Assembly: GCA_017562135.1 (NCBI GenBank)
Contig: QEYB01000936.1
Span: forward strand, 558,001-622,000
DNA length: 64,000 bases
Direction of reading: 5' to 3'
DNA from: Dipylidium caninum
Taxonomy: Eukaryota; Platyhelminthes; Cestoda; Cyclophyllidea; Dipylidiidae
Made by a program: the position numbers and the translations under genes. Below the pieces are notes generated by a model that was given only the letters and a program-made list of their open reading frames with translations, searched no databases and had not been told where the DNA came from. Shown one piece after another: positions 55,001 through 64,000 of the stretch. Positions within the stretch are counted from its first letter, which is position 1, and each line of letters starts with the position of its first letter.

Positions 55001-56290
55001 GTGGTGTGGTGTGGTGTGGTGTGGTGGAGTGGAGTTGAGTTGAGTTGATAATAACCTCTGTGTTGTTGTCGTCACTGTTGTGAATGGTGTAGATAATTGA
55101 CGACGGGGACATAATTCCACCGACCCCGGCAACAATGGTGGCGGTGCCAAGGCGGAGACGGGAGGTGGATCGAGTGGAGGAGAGGTTGGAGGATGGAAGC
55201 GGAGGCGGAGGCGGAGGCGGAGGCGGAGGCGGGGACCGCGGTGGAGGAGAGGCACGAGAAGATGTGAGGACGTCGGATAGTGGAGGTGTTGGTCTTTGTG
55301 TTGACGACGTTGATGGTGCTGGTGATGGTGGCGTTGAGTTTGGAGTGAACGTGGACGCGGAGAAGAAGGACTTGCTATCGCAATTGCCGGAATCAAGAAG
55401 GACGAACGAGACTACGGTGCGGAAAGAGTTGGATGAGGAGAAGGTGAAGAAGGAAAAGGAGGAGGAGGAGGAGGAGGAGAAGAAGTTGGATCAATTGTCG
55501 AAGGTACGTGTCTCCACTTTTTTTCGGTCGTTATTTGGTGGATTAGTCTTGAGCGAGCAGTCATCTGACTACGTGTTTGTTGGATGTGATGTCTTGGATA
55601 GAGGAGTGCTGCGCGAATGGCCTCCTTCTTGGGTGCACGAGGCGGAGGCAGAGGCAGAGGGAGAGGCAGAGACAGAGACAGAAGCCGATGTGGAGAAGAC
55701 GCTTCGAACGGTAGAGCGGAGTTTTTGTCCTCGCTGTGGCGCACCTTCGACCAGAGTGTTGGATGTGGATGTGGATGTGGATGGGGCTGAGGAAGGTGGC
55801 GTGGTTGGTGCGACGGATGTGAAAGGCTGTGCGAAAGAGTGGGAGAACTGTGGAGAGCAGAGAAGGCGACCGGACTGTGTGGAGGTGGAGGTGGCGACGG
55901 CGACTGAAGTGAGTGAATGAGGGAGGTGTGGGCGGCGATTGTTGGATGAGTGAGTGAGTGTCTTACCGATTGCAGGAGAGTTTGAGGCTGGATGTGTCAG
56001 TGCAGACGGAGGAGGTGGCAGTAGTGGAAGAGGAAGGTGACGTGGTCGTTGGTGGTGAGCAGCAGTCGAGACGACGACGACGAGGACAGCAGCGAGAAGG
56101 TGGGGAGGGGCAACAGCAGCACCAGCAGCAGCAGCAGCAGCAGCAGGGGCAGATGCAGGAGGAGGAGGAGGAGGAGGCGGGGCAGCGACAGTGTCATCAG
56201 CGGAGGACGAGGAATCGGAGAGGGGTGAGGGAATCGTCGTCAACGACGGAATCGACTCAGAGGATACTGCGACCACGGAAGGGCGCGTAG
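49064..56290 (+). CDS. Kinesin-6 (KIF20/MKLP2-like) motor protein, right copy
   Basis: Head-to-head duplicate of the 41479-48687 copy with the same exon plan: 49064-49515, 49590-49777, 49863-50217, 50848 to about 51416, then downstream coiled-coil exons (for example 54247-54399, 55091-55503, 55974-56290). The C at 49190-49194 is a run of five instead of four, shifting the frame so the ATG at 49064 meets TGA at 49196. A downstream ATG at 49167 is in frame with the motor (MSLKARLRPHEELLPVY) and could rescue it. Exon 49863-50217 keeps one open frame here, unlike the left copy. A CT duplication at 51394-51400 gives a stop at 51414-51416 just after the motor core (HALRFSAL), truncating the neck/stalk. 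The C-terminus has a longer poly-Gln tract than the left copy. Gene identity is firm; function is doubtful. Confidence 0.78.
54981..55047. repeat. (GTGGT)n and (GAGTT)n pentamer repeats in the right arm
   Basis: About nine GTGGT units followed by about three GAGTT units, at the position mirroring 42725-42779 but with opposite expansion of the two units. Confidence 0.85.
56111..56146 (+). repeat. (CAG)n trinucleotide run encoding poly-Gln in the right kinesin copy
   Basis: CAG-type codons encode an almost pure Gln run near the protein C-terminus. The left arm equivalent (about 41620-41665) is interrupted by Thr, Ala and Glu codons. Confidence 0.8.
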
Positions 56291-56877
56291 ACTGGGCATG
56301 TTGTAGAGAACCCTGTGAGATGCGTGTACATGTGTGTGTTCGTGTTACGATTTGTGTACAAAATTTTTTACCTCATTTTAAGAATTTTTTGGTGTATTAA
56401 TTGCTTCTGCCTTCACGTCTTATAAATTCTACTTTATCGTTTACGTATTCGCCCTAAGTATTCTTTCGTCGTGATCAAGTTATCGGGTTCCTTTGGTCCT
56501 TTCTTTTTCAACGCCTTTCTGCTCCCTTGCCGCCCCATCCCGCCCCCGACCCATCCGACTCTCCTGCGTCTTGCCTTTTTTACCTCTGCCTGTGTACTTT
56601 TATCCTACCGTGTTTTTGCTCTTTTTCCTTCGTTTGTCACGTCAAAGTGGTGCCTGGCCCTACCGTTCTGTTATCCTCTCCCATCTCTCCCCTTTAATTC
56701 CGGCTTATTGTCTCCACGTGGTGTGTCGTCGTCCCCGCATGCCCTTTTCGGCCAATCGGATTGCTGCTTTCACCCGACCTGCTTTTGGCTCACGCGAATT
56801 GCCTGTTTCTCATTGGTTGTAAATTATCTTCGCAATGGGCTTGGTGAATCCTCCCCAGTTGTCTTAATATTTGCGAC

Positions 56878-57877
56878 ATGAGTGCCTTAAAGTCCAGCGC
56901 TGAACCGATTTCAAAGACCTTCTGGTACTGTGTCCCCTTTACGAATTGGCCTGATACCATCGATGTGCTCTACTTCATCTTTGAAATTTGCGGCATTTTG
57001 TTAAATATCCTTACTTTAATCCTCCTTTCGCGTCTGCGTCGGGGGCCTCGTCTTAGCATCACGCTCCTTCAAACCCTTGTAGTCCACTGCCTTCTGGTTT
57101 GTTTAGTGAATCTCCTGGAGGATGTGACTCCCTATGGAATCTCCGTCGACAATGATGCCTTTAATATTTTGACCTGCATTTTCTGGCATTCCCGTTTCTT
57201 CTACTGGATCTTTGTGGTCGCCTCAATCCAGTGTCTCGTCTTCTTCTCCATTGATCGTCTTCTCGTTCTCCGTGGATGGGAACAATTACGATTTACTGCT
57301 TCCAAACGCCGTATTATTTACTATGAGATTTCTATCCACGTGATTAGCCTCTTTCTCACTCTGCCTCAAATTCTAACTGTGAATCTCCAGCATGGAGGTT
57401 GTTCGTGTGCCCCGACCCAGGTAAATATTCCCTTCCTAGCTTTCATCTACGCGCATGTTTACATTTGGTTCTCCATTCTCCTCGTCCTGGATGGTACTTC
57501 TCCTCTTGGTCGCGGCTTTCTTCGTGTCGAAGTGGGTGCGCGAGACTCACGTAGGACACCGGGCGGATGAGTTAAACGCGATGTCATTTAACGCTAATGA
57601 ATCTGTGAAGATTGTCGTGACTAAGTGGAAGACCGCTTCAATGTGTATTCTACCTCTGGCGGTGAGTTATGTCGTCACTTTCGTCTACGACGCCACCTAC
57701 CAATTCCTGAGTGCTCTGGGTTTGATGGCCTTTGTGATTAACAGCCCACAGCAGAAGTTCGGTGGTCTGCTCCTCGTCATCCATGCCAATGTGGTGCCCA
57801 TGGTGCTGCTTGGCTATCTCCCACCCTTAAGGGAGTTTGTTAAGCGCTGTGTTTCTGCCGTTATGCCTCATTCCTAA
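56878..57877 (+). pseudogene. 7TM rhodopsin-like receptor, copy 1, with one-base frameshift
   Basis: A single-exon candidate G-protein-coupled receptor at the plasma membrane, clearly paralogous to 60851-61921. The first frame (56878 to about 57500) encodes TM1-TM5: FWYC near the N-terminus, DVLYFIFEICGILLNIL, CIFWHSRFFYWIF with the TM3 Cys, FFSIDRLLVLRG (DRY-like position), and GGCSCAP with the second-loop Cys. The next frame (about 57494-57877) continues with KWVRETHVGHRADELN, TM6 ASMCILPLAVSYVVTF, YDATYQF, and TM7 ending at TAA. Between the conserved Gly codon and the Trp of KWVRET there are 37 nt against 36 in the paralogue, so one base is extra. Either a recent pseudogene or a sequence error. 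Ligand unknown. Confidence 0.75.
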
Positions 57878-58081
57878 ATCCAGAAAATGAGTTGATCATC
57901 TATTTTCTGGCAGGAACTTCCGAGTCTACTTTTATTCAATAAGGTTGGATTTACGCTACTTGAGAACGGGCAGTACTTTCAGAAGGAACGTTTGCATCTC
58001 TGTGGAGTCCATTTCAGAATCAGTCATAAACGCTACTGTGTATTTGTGTATCGGTATTGCGCTTTAAGTTAATTTTTTTTA

Positions 58082-58104
58082 AATAAAGTTCATTGTCTAA
58101 TAAA
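58082..58104 (+). terminator. Tandem polyadenylation signals downstream of 7TM copy 1
   Basis: Two AATAAA hexamers, at 58082-58087 and 58099-58104, lie about 205 nt after the stop of the 7TM frame. This placement suggests the locus is or recently was transcribed. Confidence 0.6.
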
Positions 58105-58586
58105 AGTTGTGTCGTTTTAACATTTGGCTAATTTCTGGTGAATTGTTGGCTGTATCTAATTTAATGTTCTGTGCACCGATGATAGGTAGAAGTGCTTCGT
58201 GGTTTTTTAATCCCCAACTAAATGAGCACATTTGCATACAAAATACGGGATTGGAAACGATCAACCGGGCCTATTTGCTTAGCCTGTGTTTAACTGCGGT
58301 CGTGAAGTACATTGTAACAAGAGCCAGACATTTTTATTTATAAATGTTAACGGTATTCTTCGCATTCACTTATTTAGGTTTTTTCCGTGTTTGTGTCCCG
58401 TTTTTACTTAAATTTCTCCAAAACCAGATTTAATCACAACTCGACTTGTGTCTACTTTTCATGTACATGCTGAAATCGATTAACAGTACGGCACAAGCTT
58501 CGAGTATCATTAATAAAGCATTCGGAGATAAGTCCATTAATGGCAGAAATACTCTGTATTCGAGCCAAAAATTTAGGGCAATCTAA

Positions 58587-58829
58587 GTGCCGATCAACGT
58601 GTCGGGAGGAGAACCACCGGCCCACTTTGTATTAAAGTGTCTGCGTACGATAAGAAGTGGGCTTCTACGCGCCGTACGGACGGCAGATGCTCGAACGACT
58701 GTAACAAGTGTGAATCTTCGCTGCTTCCTTCATAGTATAAAATTGCCGCCGTTTTTACACCAAGTCATCACTGATGATGAAAAGTGGATTCTCTGTGATA
58801 ATCGAAAACGATCGAGCAAAATTGGTTGA
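58587..58829 (+). mobile_element. Degraded mariner/Tc1-superfamily transposase fragment
   Basis: An 80-codon frame whose second half reads FLHQVITDDEKWILCDNRKR, matching the mariner catalytic block FLHRIVTGDEKWIxYDNPKR that carries the second Asp of the DDE/D triad. The rest of the transposase and terminal inverted repeats were not recognised. It is a short remnant, not an active element. It lies between the two 7TM paralogues. Confidence 0.72.
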
Positions 58830-60850
58830 TAAGGCTACATTCTGGGACACAAAATTAAGGCGATATCTGATCAAAAATAAATTATAGTTTGAATATTGTG
58901 GAGGGTTCAAAGGGTGTTAATTAATTAGTCCCTCTTAAAATCAAGCGACAAAATATTCTTGCCGTAGGTTTTGTGTCATGCATGTGAAACTTATGAAGTG
59001 AAAACAACCAGAGTGTCTCAAATGGCCCGGTGCAATTTTAATGCATATTAACTTACGAAGACATGACAAGGACTCATTTATTGATGACAAATTAAGCACC
59101 TGCAATGGGAAATTATAACGTATCCTCCGTATTCGCCGGTAATTTTCCTCCTTATTTTTTGCATCTTTAAAGGATGATTTAGCCTTACTGGAAAGTAAAT
59201 ACACCAAACAAAATTATGTTATAAAGGACTCTGAATTGTTTATTAAGTTTAAAAATAAAGATTCTTCAGAAAGGCCTATATGACTTTTCCAATCATTGGC
59301 AGAGATTTGTAGGTTTCATGGCAAATTATTTCGTTTAAATATAATAATGTCAAATGTAGCCCTTTTGTTTTATCTTCATATTCAACTCCCACTTCATAGA
59401 TTGCAGCCTAGCATGACAAACTAGTGGCCAACCCCTTGCCCGACAACATCAAAAAATGTTAAAAGTTCAGTGAAAAAACTGAAGACTTACCTTTTTCACT
59501 GCACCGTCTTCCATCCGTACATCGTCCGGTCCGACGTCGTCTCCACTTATCCGAGTCTCGTCGCACTCCTATCATCGCCTTCCTTCTGTGACTGTACACA
59601 TTCCTCTACTCTGTGTTTTCATCAAAAGTACTTGGAATGCAGCCATGAAGGAAGGAATTGATGGGAAGTTGTACGAGTCCTATTCCGTCCCTCCTTTTTA
59701 CTCGTTCACCCCGAATTTTATTGCATTGGTTGCATGGATGGAGGCTTCATCTTTCACAAACTTTTATGTCCCTACTGGCAACCTTCAACTGGGGAAGGGG
59801 TGTGGGCAGGTCTGGTCTAAATGTGAATTTTGCGGCGGTGGCATTTGTTTCGCATTCACCGACCCATCCAGCTCCATCCCATAAAGGCAAATTTTTGGTT
59901 GTGCAGAGGAGCAAAGCCAAGCTTTCGTTTGAACTCAGGTAATTGCACATCTGCTTTGCTTTTCGGCGTCGTAGGGACGTTGGGCGGTTACGCCCACATC
60001 TCGAGTCGGTGTGTCTAAGATAGAAGCATCCCTGATTTCGGTGCCATGGTCCTCTCATCTTTCAAATTTGGGAAATAAGGTGGCAAGATGGAAGGATGTG
60101 TGAAACAAGATCATTGAGGTTGGGTTTTCCTCTCAGCCCTATGGAGCATTTTGATTTCAGGGCATGTTTCAATTTTCCTATGCGCTAGGGTAATTAATCG
60201 TTGCCGTACCTAAAAACTTGACGGGCCCCGAACTTCCTGATTGCCATGTTCCTGTGATGCCACCAAAGGTGATTACTTAAACCATTTTAAATGAAAATTC
60301 GGCGCCAAGTGTGGGACAATGCAAAATTCCACACCATAGTATTTCGTTGACGAGACTCTTAAAAGTTTGGACATTTGTGCGTGCAAGGTAAGCTTAGGTA
60401 ATTAGATGGTCACGTTTGTCGTAGCCTATAAAATTGTCTCAAATAGTACGTTTTTAAACTGCTCTAACTGCCGATGCTGAATCTCATTGCGCCTCCTGTT
60501 GTTGGAATTATTTCGGCGCTTCTGTGACCGTTTCCATGTGTACCTTCTTTTCGCCAAAGTTAAATAATCGTAGGCCCTTTGAAGTGTCGTCTTCCAGTAA
60601 CTTGATGCTGGTAAAAGTGGAACACCAAAGACCTTTCTTCCGATTAAGATAGAAGGCAACTTATCACTACCCCCAAATTTTGAGAAGGCTTTCCACTCTA
60701 TTCTGATACTGTCAAATTAAAATTCCGATTTATTTTAGCTTTTTGTATTCTTGCTTTGTCATTGGTCAGTTGATTAATTGACCAATAAGAGCGCGAATTA
60801 ATCATTTTAATGATTGGTTACAAACTCTGTCCATCATTTAAACAATATTC
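58830..60850. other. Intergenic region between mariner remnant and 7TM copy 2
   Basis: About 2 kb, AT-rich. Open stretches at 59470-59940 on plus carry no recognisable domain. Sequence just upstream of 60851 would hold the promoter of the receptor, but no motif is clear. Confidence 0.4.
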
Positions 60851-61921
60851 ATGGCAGGCATCAATAGGGTCTCTCGCGCCATCTCGAATTCCGTCAACTC
60901 CGTTACCTTCTGGTATTGCACTAAACACTCGACATTCGATGCCATTGACATTATTTCTATTATCTTCGAGATTTCAGCCCTCCTCTTAAACTCCTTTGTC
61001 GGCGTTCTCCTCCTCCGCATCCATGAAGGAAATCGCGTGAGCATTGCACTCCTTCGCACCGCCATATTAACCAGTGTAATTGATGTGACAATTAAGCTAA
61101 TAGAGCAGCTCAATCCCACTCGAGTCAATTTCTCCAACTTCACCTTCAATTATTTTATCTGCATAATTTGGGACTCACGTTTCCTCTACTGGCTTTTCAA
61201 TACCATCTCCATTGAGGCAATCGTCTTCTTCGCTGTCGACAGAGCCATCACTCTGCGAGGTCGAGGTTTCTTCTCCCTCCTCACTACAGAGTCTCGTTTA
61301 AAAACCTACCAGATTGTTATTTATGTGTATAGTTTAGCCATCACAATACCACAATTCTTCTCTGTTAACTTAGTGGACGGTGGATGTAAGTGCGCACCCA
61401 GCACCCAGAATATCCCCTTCCTCGCAATAATCTACGCCCACGTCTTCGTCCGATTTGTCCTTCTAGTCCTCCTCAATGGGACAATCTTCACCTTCTGTAG
61501 CGTACTGGTTATTCAATGGGTGCGTGAGACCCCGATCAAACATCAGATCGACGAACTCGCCTTGCTCCACTTCGGGAAACCCTCAGAGGCAGAAGTGAAG
61601 CGTTTCGAGAGTCAACATAGCTGGAAGACACCGTCGTTATGTATCATCCCACTTGGCCTCTGTTTTATCTTCACCTTTGGCTTTGATGCCACTTATCAGT
61701 TCTTTAGTGGAACTGGGGTGGTGACCTACGTAATTGATGGACCGGTTCAAAGGGCGGGAACGCTAATGCTGGTATTTTTTTCAAATTTCCTGCCCGTCGT
61801 CTTACTCCTTACTTTGCCCGTTTTTCGATTCCGGATGGTGGCCGTTGGGAGTCAGGTGCTCCGATGGCTTCGTGGCGAAAAGACGGGTCATAGCACTGGC
61901 CAAGAAGATGACAAACCTTGA
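60851..61921 (+). CDS. 7TM rhodopsin-like receptor, copy 2 (flatworm-type orphan GPCR)
   Basis: An intact single-exon gene of 356 aa. Seven hydrophobic segments are visible: about residues 33-57 (IISIIFEISALLLN), 65-88, 96-128 (FICIIWDSRFLYWLF with the TM3 Cys), 150-172, 188-222 (FLAIIYAHVFVRFVLLVLL), 255-283 (SLCIIPLGLCFIFTFGFD) and 300-326 (LMLVFFSNFLPVVLLLTLP). VDRAITLRG replaces the DRY motif and SNFLPVV sits where NPxxY would be. GGCKCAPS supplies the extracellular-loop-2 Cys for the canonical disulfide. The C-terminal tail is short and Lys/Asp-rich. A second in-frame Met is not needed; ATG 60851 is followed by a short extracellular N-terminus without a signal peptide, usual for class A receptors. 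Paralogue of 56878-57877. Family is a flatworm-divergent class A GPCR by inference; ligand unknown. Confidence 0.85.
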   Translation: MAGINRVSRAISNSVNSVTFWYCTKHSTFDAIDIISIIFEISALLLNSFVGVLLLRIHEGNRVSIALLRTAILTSVIDVTIKLIEQLNPTRVNFSNFTFNYFICIIWDSRFLYWLFNTISIEAIVFFAVDRAITLRGRGFFSLLTTESRLKTYQIVIYVYSLAITIPQFFSVNLVDGGCKCAPSTQNIPFLAIIYAHVFVRFVLLVLLNGTIFTFCSVLVIQWVRETPIKHQIDELALLHFGKPSEAEVKRFESQHSWKTPSLCIIPLGLCFIFTFGFDATYQFFSGTGVVTYVIDGPVQRAGTLMLVFFSNFLPVVLLLTLPVFRFRMVAVGSQVLRWLRGEKTGHSTGQEDDKP

Positions 61922-64000
61922 GAACTTTAACCCATATTTATGTAGTTTAATTAGATTTTTGAATATATATATCAACTAACTTGCATAATTGAGTCATTTC
62001 ATGCAAATTGGCAACTGAGTGATTGCGGGTTTTATGAATGAAAATTGAAAAATTTCTGCTGAAAAACATAACTTTATTTAAATAGGTTGTGTCCACTTTC
62101 ATACAATTAATAATCGTTGCTCAAACGAACATGAATTAAACGTGATTTCATATTATTATTTTCATTAAAATTTCAGCTTTTAAGAAGTTCTAGATGAAAA
62201 ACGAAGTAAATGGTGGGCTGGAGAGTGAAAAAAAAAGATGTGGGACTTTGCAGTATCGTGGTGGAAAAGCGACATCCTTATGACGATTCACCACTTCTGG
62301 CACCGTTGCTTTAAGTGTACCGCCCAGCTTGGCGCGTTGTTTAAAGTACACGTCCGAATTAGCAAAGGTTAAAATGCAGATCTCCTTTATAATTCCACCA
62401 GACTGACAGAGTAATATTTTTTGGCGAGTCTCTCCCTTAGGAGTTGTCTGGGCCGGTTCAAAGGTTCTAAATTGTAGACATTTCATCGCAAATAGTTAGT
62501 ATTTCTGGAATGGGGTTAACTTTGTTGGGTTTCAGATGCGAGTCGCAGGTGCTAGTGTGTTGTGCCGAATGAATTTCCTTAAGCTGGTGAGAAATCCAAA
62601 GATGGAGTTTCTACACACCTCCCGGGTTGTTAAACATTTTACAATGAGAAATTACTGAATCGAAATTTGGTACATCGAATTCGTCATTGCCTTTCTTTCA
62701 AGGCTGCGTTCCCATCGGCGACACATGATTTCCTGTGTGCTCCCGATGGGTTCTTCCCTTTACGGAAGTAAAAGAATAAATTAAATCCTAATAGCACACT
62801 AATTGCTTCCAATTTAAGTTGCAGTATAAATAAAAGCACGTAATCAAAAAAATACCAGTTTTTATGTTAATAAACGAGTTATGTCCAAACAAGAAGAAAG
62901 AATATAGGTTAGGTAATGTAAACACCTTGAAATAAAAAATCAGCAATCACTTAGTCACCAACCCAATAGATAAGATTCACGAGCTTCTCTTCTCTACGGG
63001 TATATTGTCATTTTTAAGCATATTGCCCATTCCAGGGTTATGAATTATTGTGACAAATGAAAATGTGGTCAGTTTACTTGTTGTGAAAATAAGCGAAAGA
63101 CTTCCAATGAAATCTAAAAAAATTGGCCGGAATAGTTAGGTCCGAAGAGTGTGCTGATGTGTTTTCAAAAAGAAAAACTCCTTAAACGCATAGTCGAGGA
63201 AAATGCCATATTACGACGAAATAATTGGAGGAAAGTGTCTACCGCAGACTTATCTCTAACGTCCGAAATGACATGTATGCTTTTCAATGAGTTGAAATGA
63301 CTGACAAGAGAGACAATCACCCACCACAAGAAAATTGCTAACCCATCATCCAAGCTTTTATACCCCTATAAAATGATGGTTGAAGTAGTGCATTTTATGA
63401 CAGATATGAGCACTCGTATTGTAATGAATTCTTTTTTACGGTACTGTGTTCTGAACTCACGGGTCCATGATATTCGTCTGGCCTACAGTTGCGGAGAAAG
63501 AAACCAAACCTGGCGCCAAGCATTCGGAGATCCTTTGAGGCTATTCTCAAAAAGACCACGCCCAAGTGCCTGCTCTTGGTCGACAACAACGAATGTTGTT
63601 TTGACAGGGCATCGTAATTATAGTTGAGATAATATAAGAAAGTATTTATGTCGAACAGAGTTCATTCCATTTATGGAAATAAATGTAACGACAAAATTAT
63701 GAAAAAAGATGTTTTCGCGATGAGTTGGGTCACGTGTATCCGTTTGATGTGGCAGTATATTAGCGTATAAGGTTCAAAGTCTGGAAAAAACGCTACAAAT
63801 GCTTGTGTATTATTTCAGAGTAAAATAATAAGTGAAGAAATTTGATTTTTGAGTCAACTAATTATATGTGAACTGTGGCGATATTTGCGACCCCGGTGAG
63901 TGAGCGGAATTTTAGAATTGAATGCGAAATAATATAGCCCATCAGAACTTTCGAGACAATTTGAAATTGGAAAAAATCAATCATGTTTTGCCTCTAAACA
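61922..64000. other. AT-rich 3' flank, no recognised gene
   Basis: About 2 kb. Small frames at 62190-62486 (-), 63165-63353 (-) and 63373-63627 (+) have no recognisable domain and no splice partners that I can identify. Confidence 0.45.

Larger units (their letters stand above)
48995..56358. repeat. Right arm (7.36 kb) of giant inverted repeat 2
   Basis: The reverse complement of 41411-48755, containing the plus-strand kinesin copy. Homology starts weakly at about 48995 and becomes near-identical from about 49030. It ends after TTTGTGTA at 56358, beyond which the flanks differ. Confidence 0.95.

Noticed and set aside
41411..56358. Palindrome as a simple missed-adapter fold-back read
   Set aside because: The arms carry real substitutions and repeat differences and have a unique, diverged centre. 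It is not fully excluded and stays a test in the findings.

Overview
The window is eukaryotic nuclear DNA, most likely from a parasitic flatworm (Platyhelminthes, probably a cestode). The reasons are intron-rich genes that match metazoan orthologues, many very short GT-AG introns (33-62 bp) mixed with kilobase introns, an 18S rRNA fragment with long expansion segments, and two divergent 7TM receptors of flatworm-specific character. The species assignment is an inference. No tRNA, CRISPR array, operon or prokaryotic feature was seen.

Layout. 1-5.7 kb: 3' part of a syndapin/PACSIN gene (+), with the 3' portion of an 18S rRNA gene plus part of ITS1 lying in one of its introns. 9.0-11.4 kb: endonuclease III homologue NTHL1 (-), divergent from the OTU deubiquitinase OTUD5 (+, 12.4-15.2 kb). 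16.6-21.7 kb (perhaps to 23.6 kb): dynein adaptor Bicaudal-D (+), convergent with ribosomal protein L12 (-, 24.5-25.2 kb). 25.2-32.0 kb: no recognised gene. 32.0-33.3 kb: a long exon matching the C-terminal EBR-like/UBA part of ACK1/TNK2-type kinases.

35.3-56.4 kb is dominated by two adjacent large inverted repeats. The first has arms of about 1.6 and 1.5 kb around a 2.2 kb spacer and is rich in microsatellites. The second has arms of about 7.35 kb around a spacer of only about 240 bp. Each arm of the second carries a copy of a kinesin-6 (KIF20/MKLP2-like) gene, so the two copies are head to head. Each copy has private frameshifts at places where the other copy keeps frame.

56.9-61.9 kb: two tandem paralogous 7TM receptor genes. 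The first has a one-base frameshift, the second is intact, and a degraded mariner transposase fragment lies between them. 61.9-64.0 kb: AT-rich, nothing recognised.

The genes are mostly unrelated housekeeping or signalling genes (membrane curvature, base-excision repair, deubiquitination, dynein transport, translation, cytokinesis). The structural novelty is in the rDNA-in-intron fragment and the tandem palindromes.
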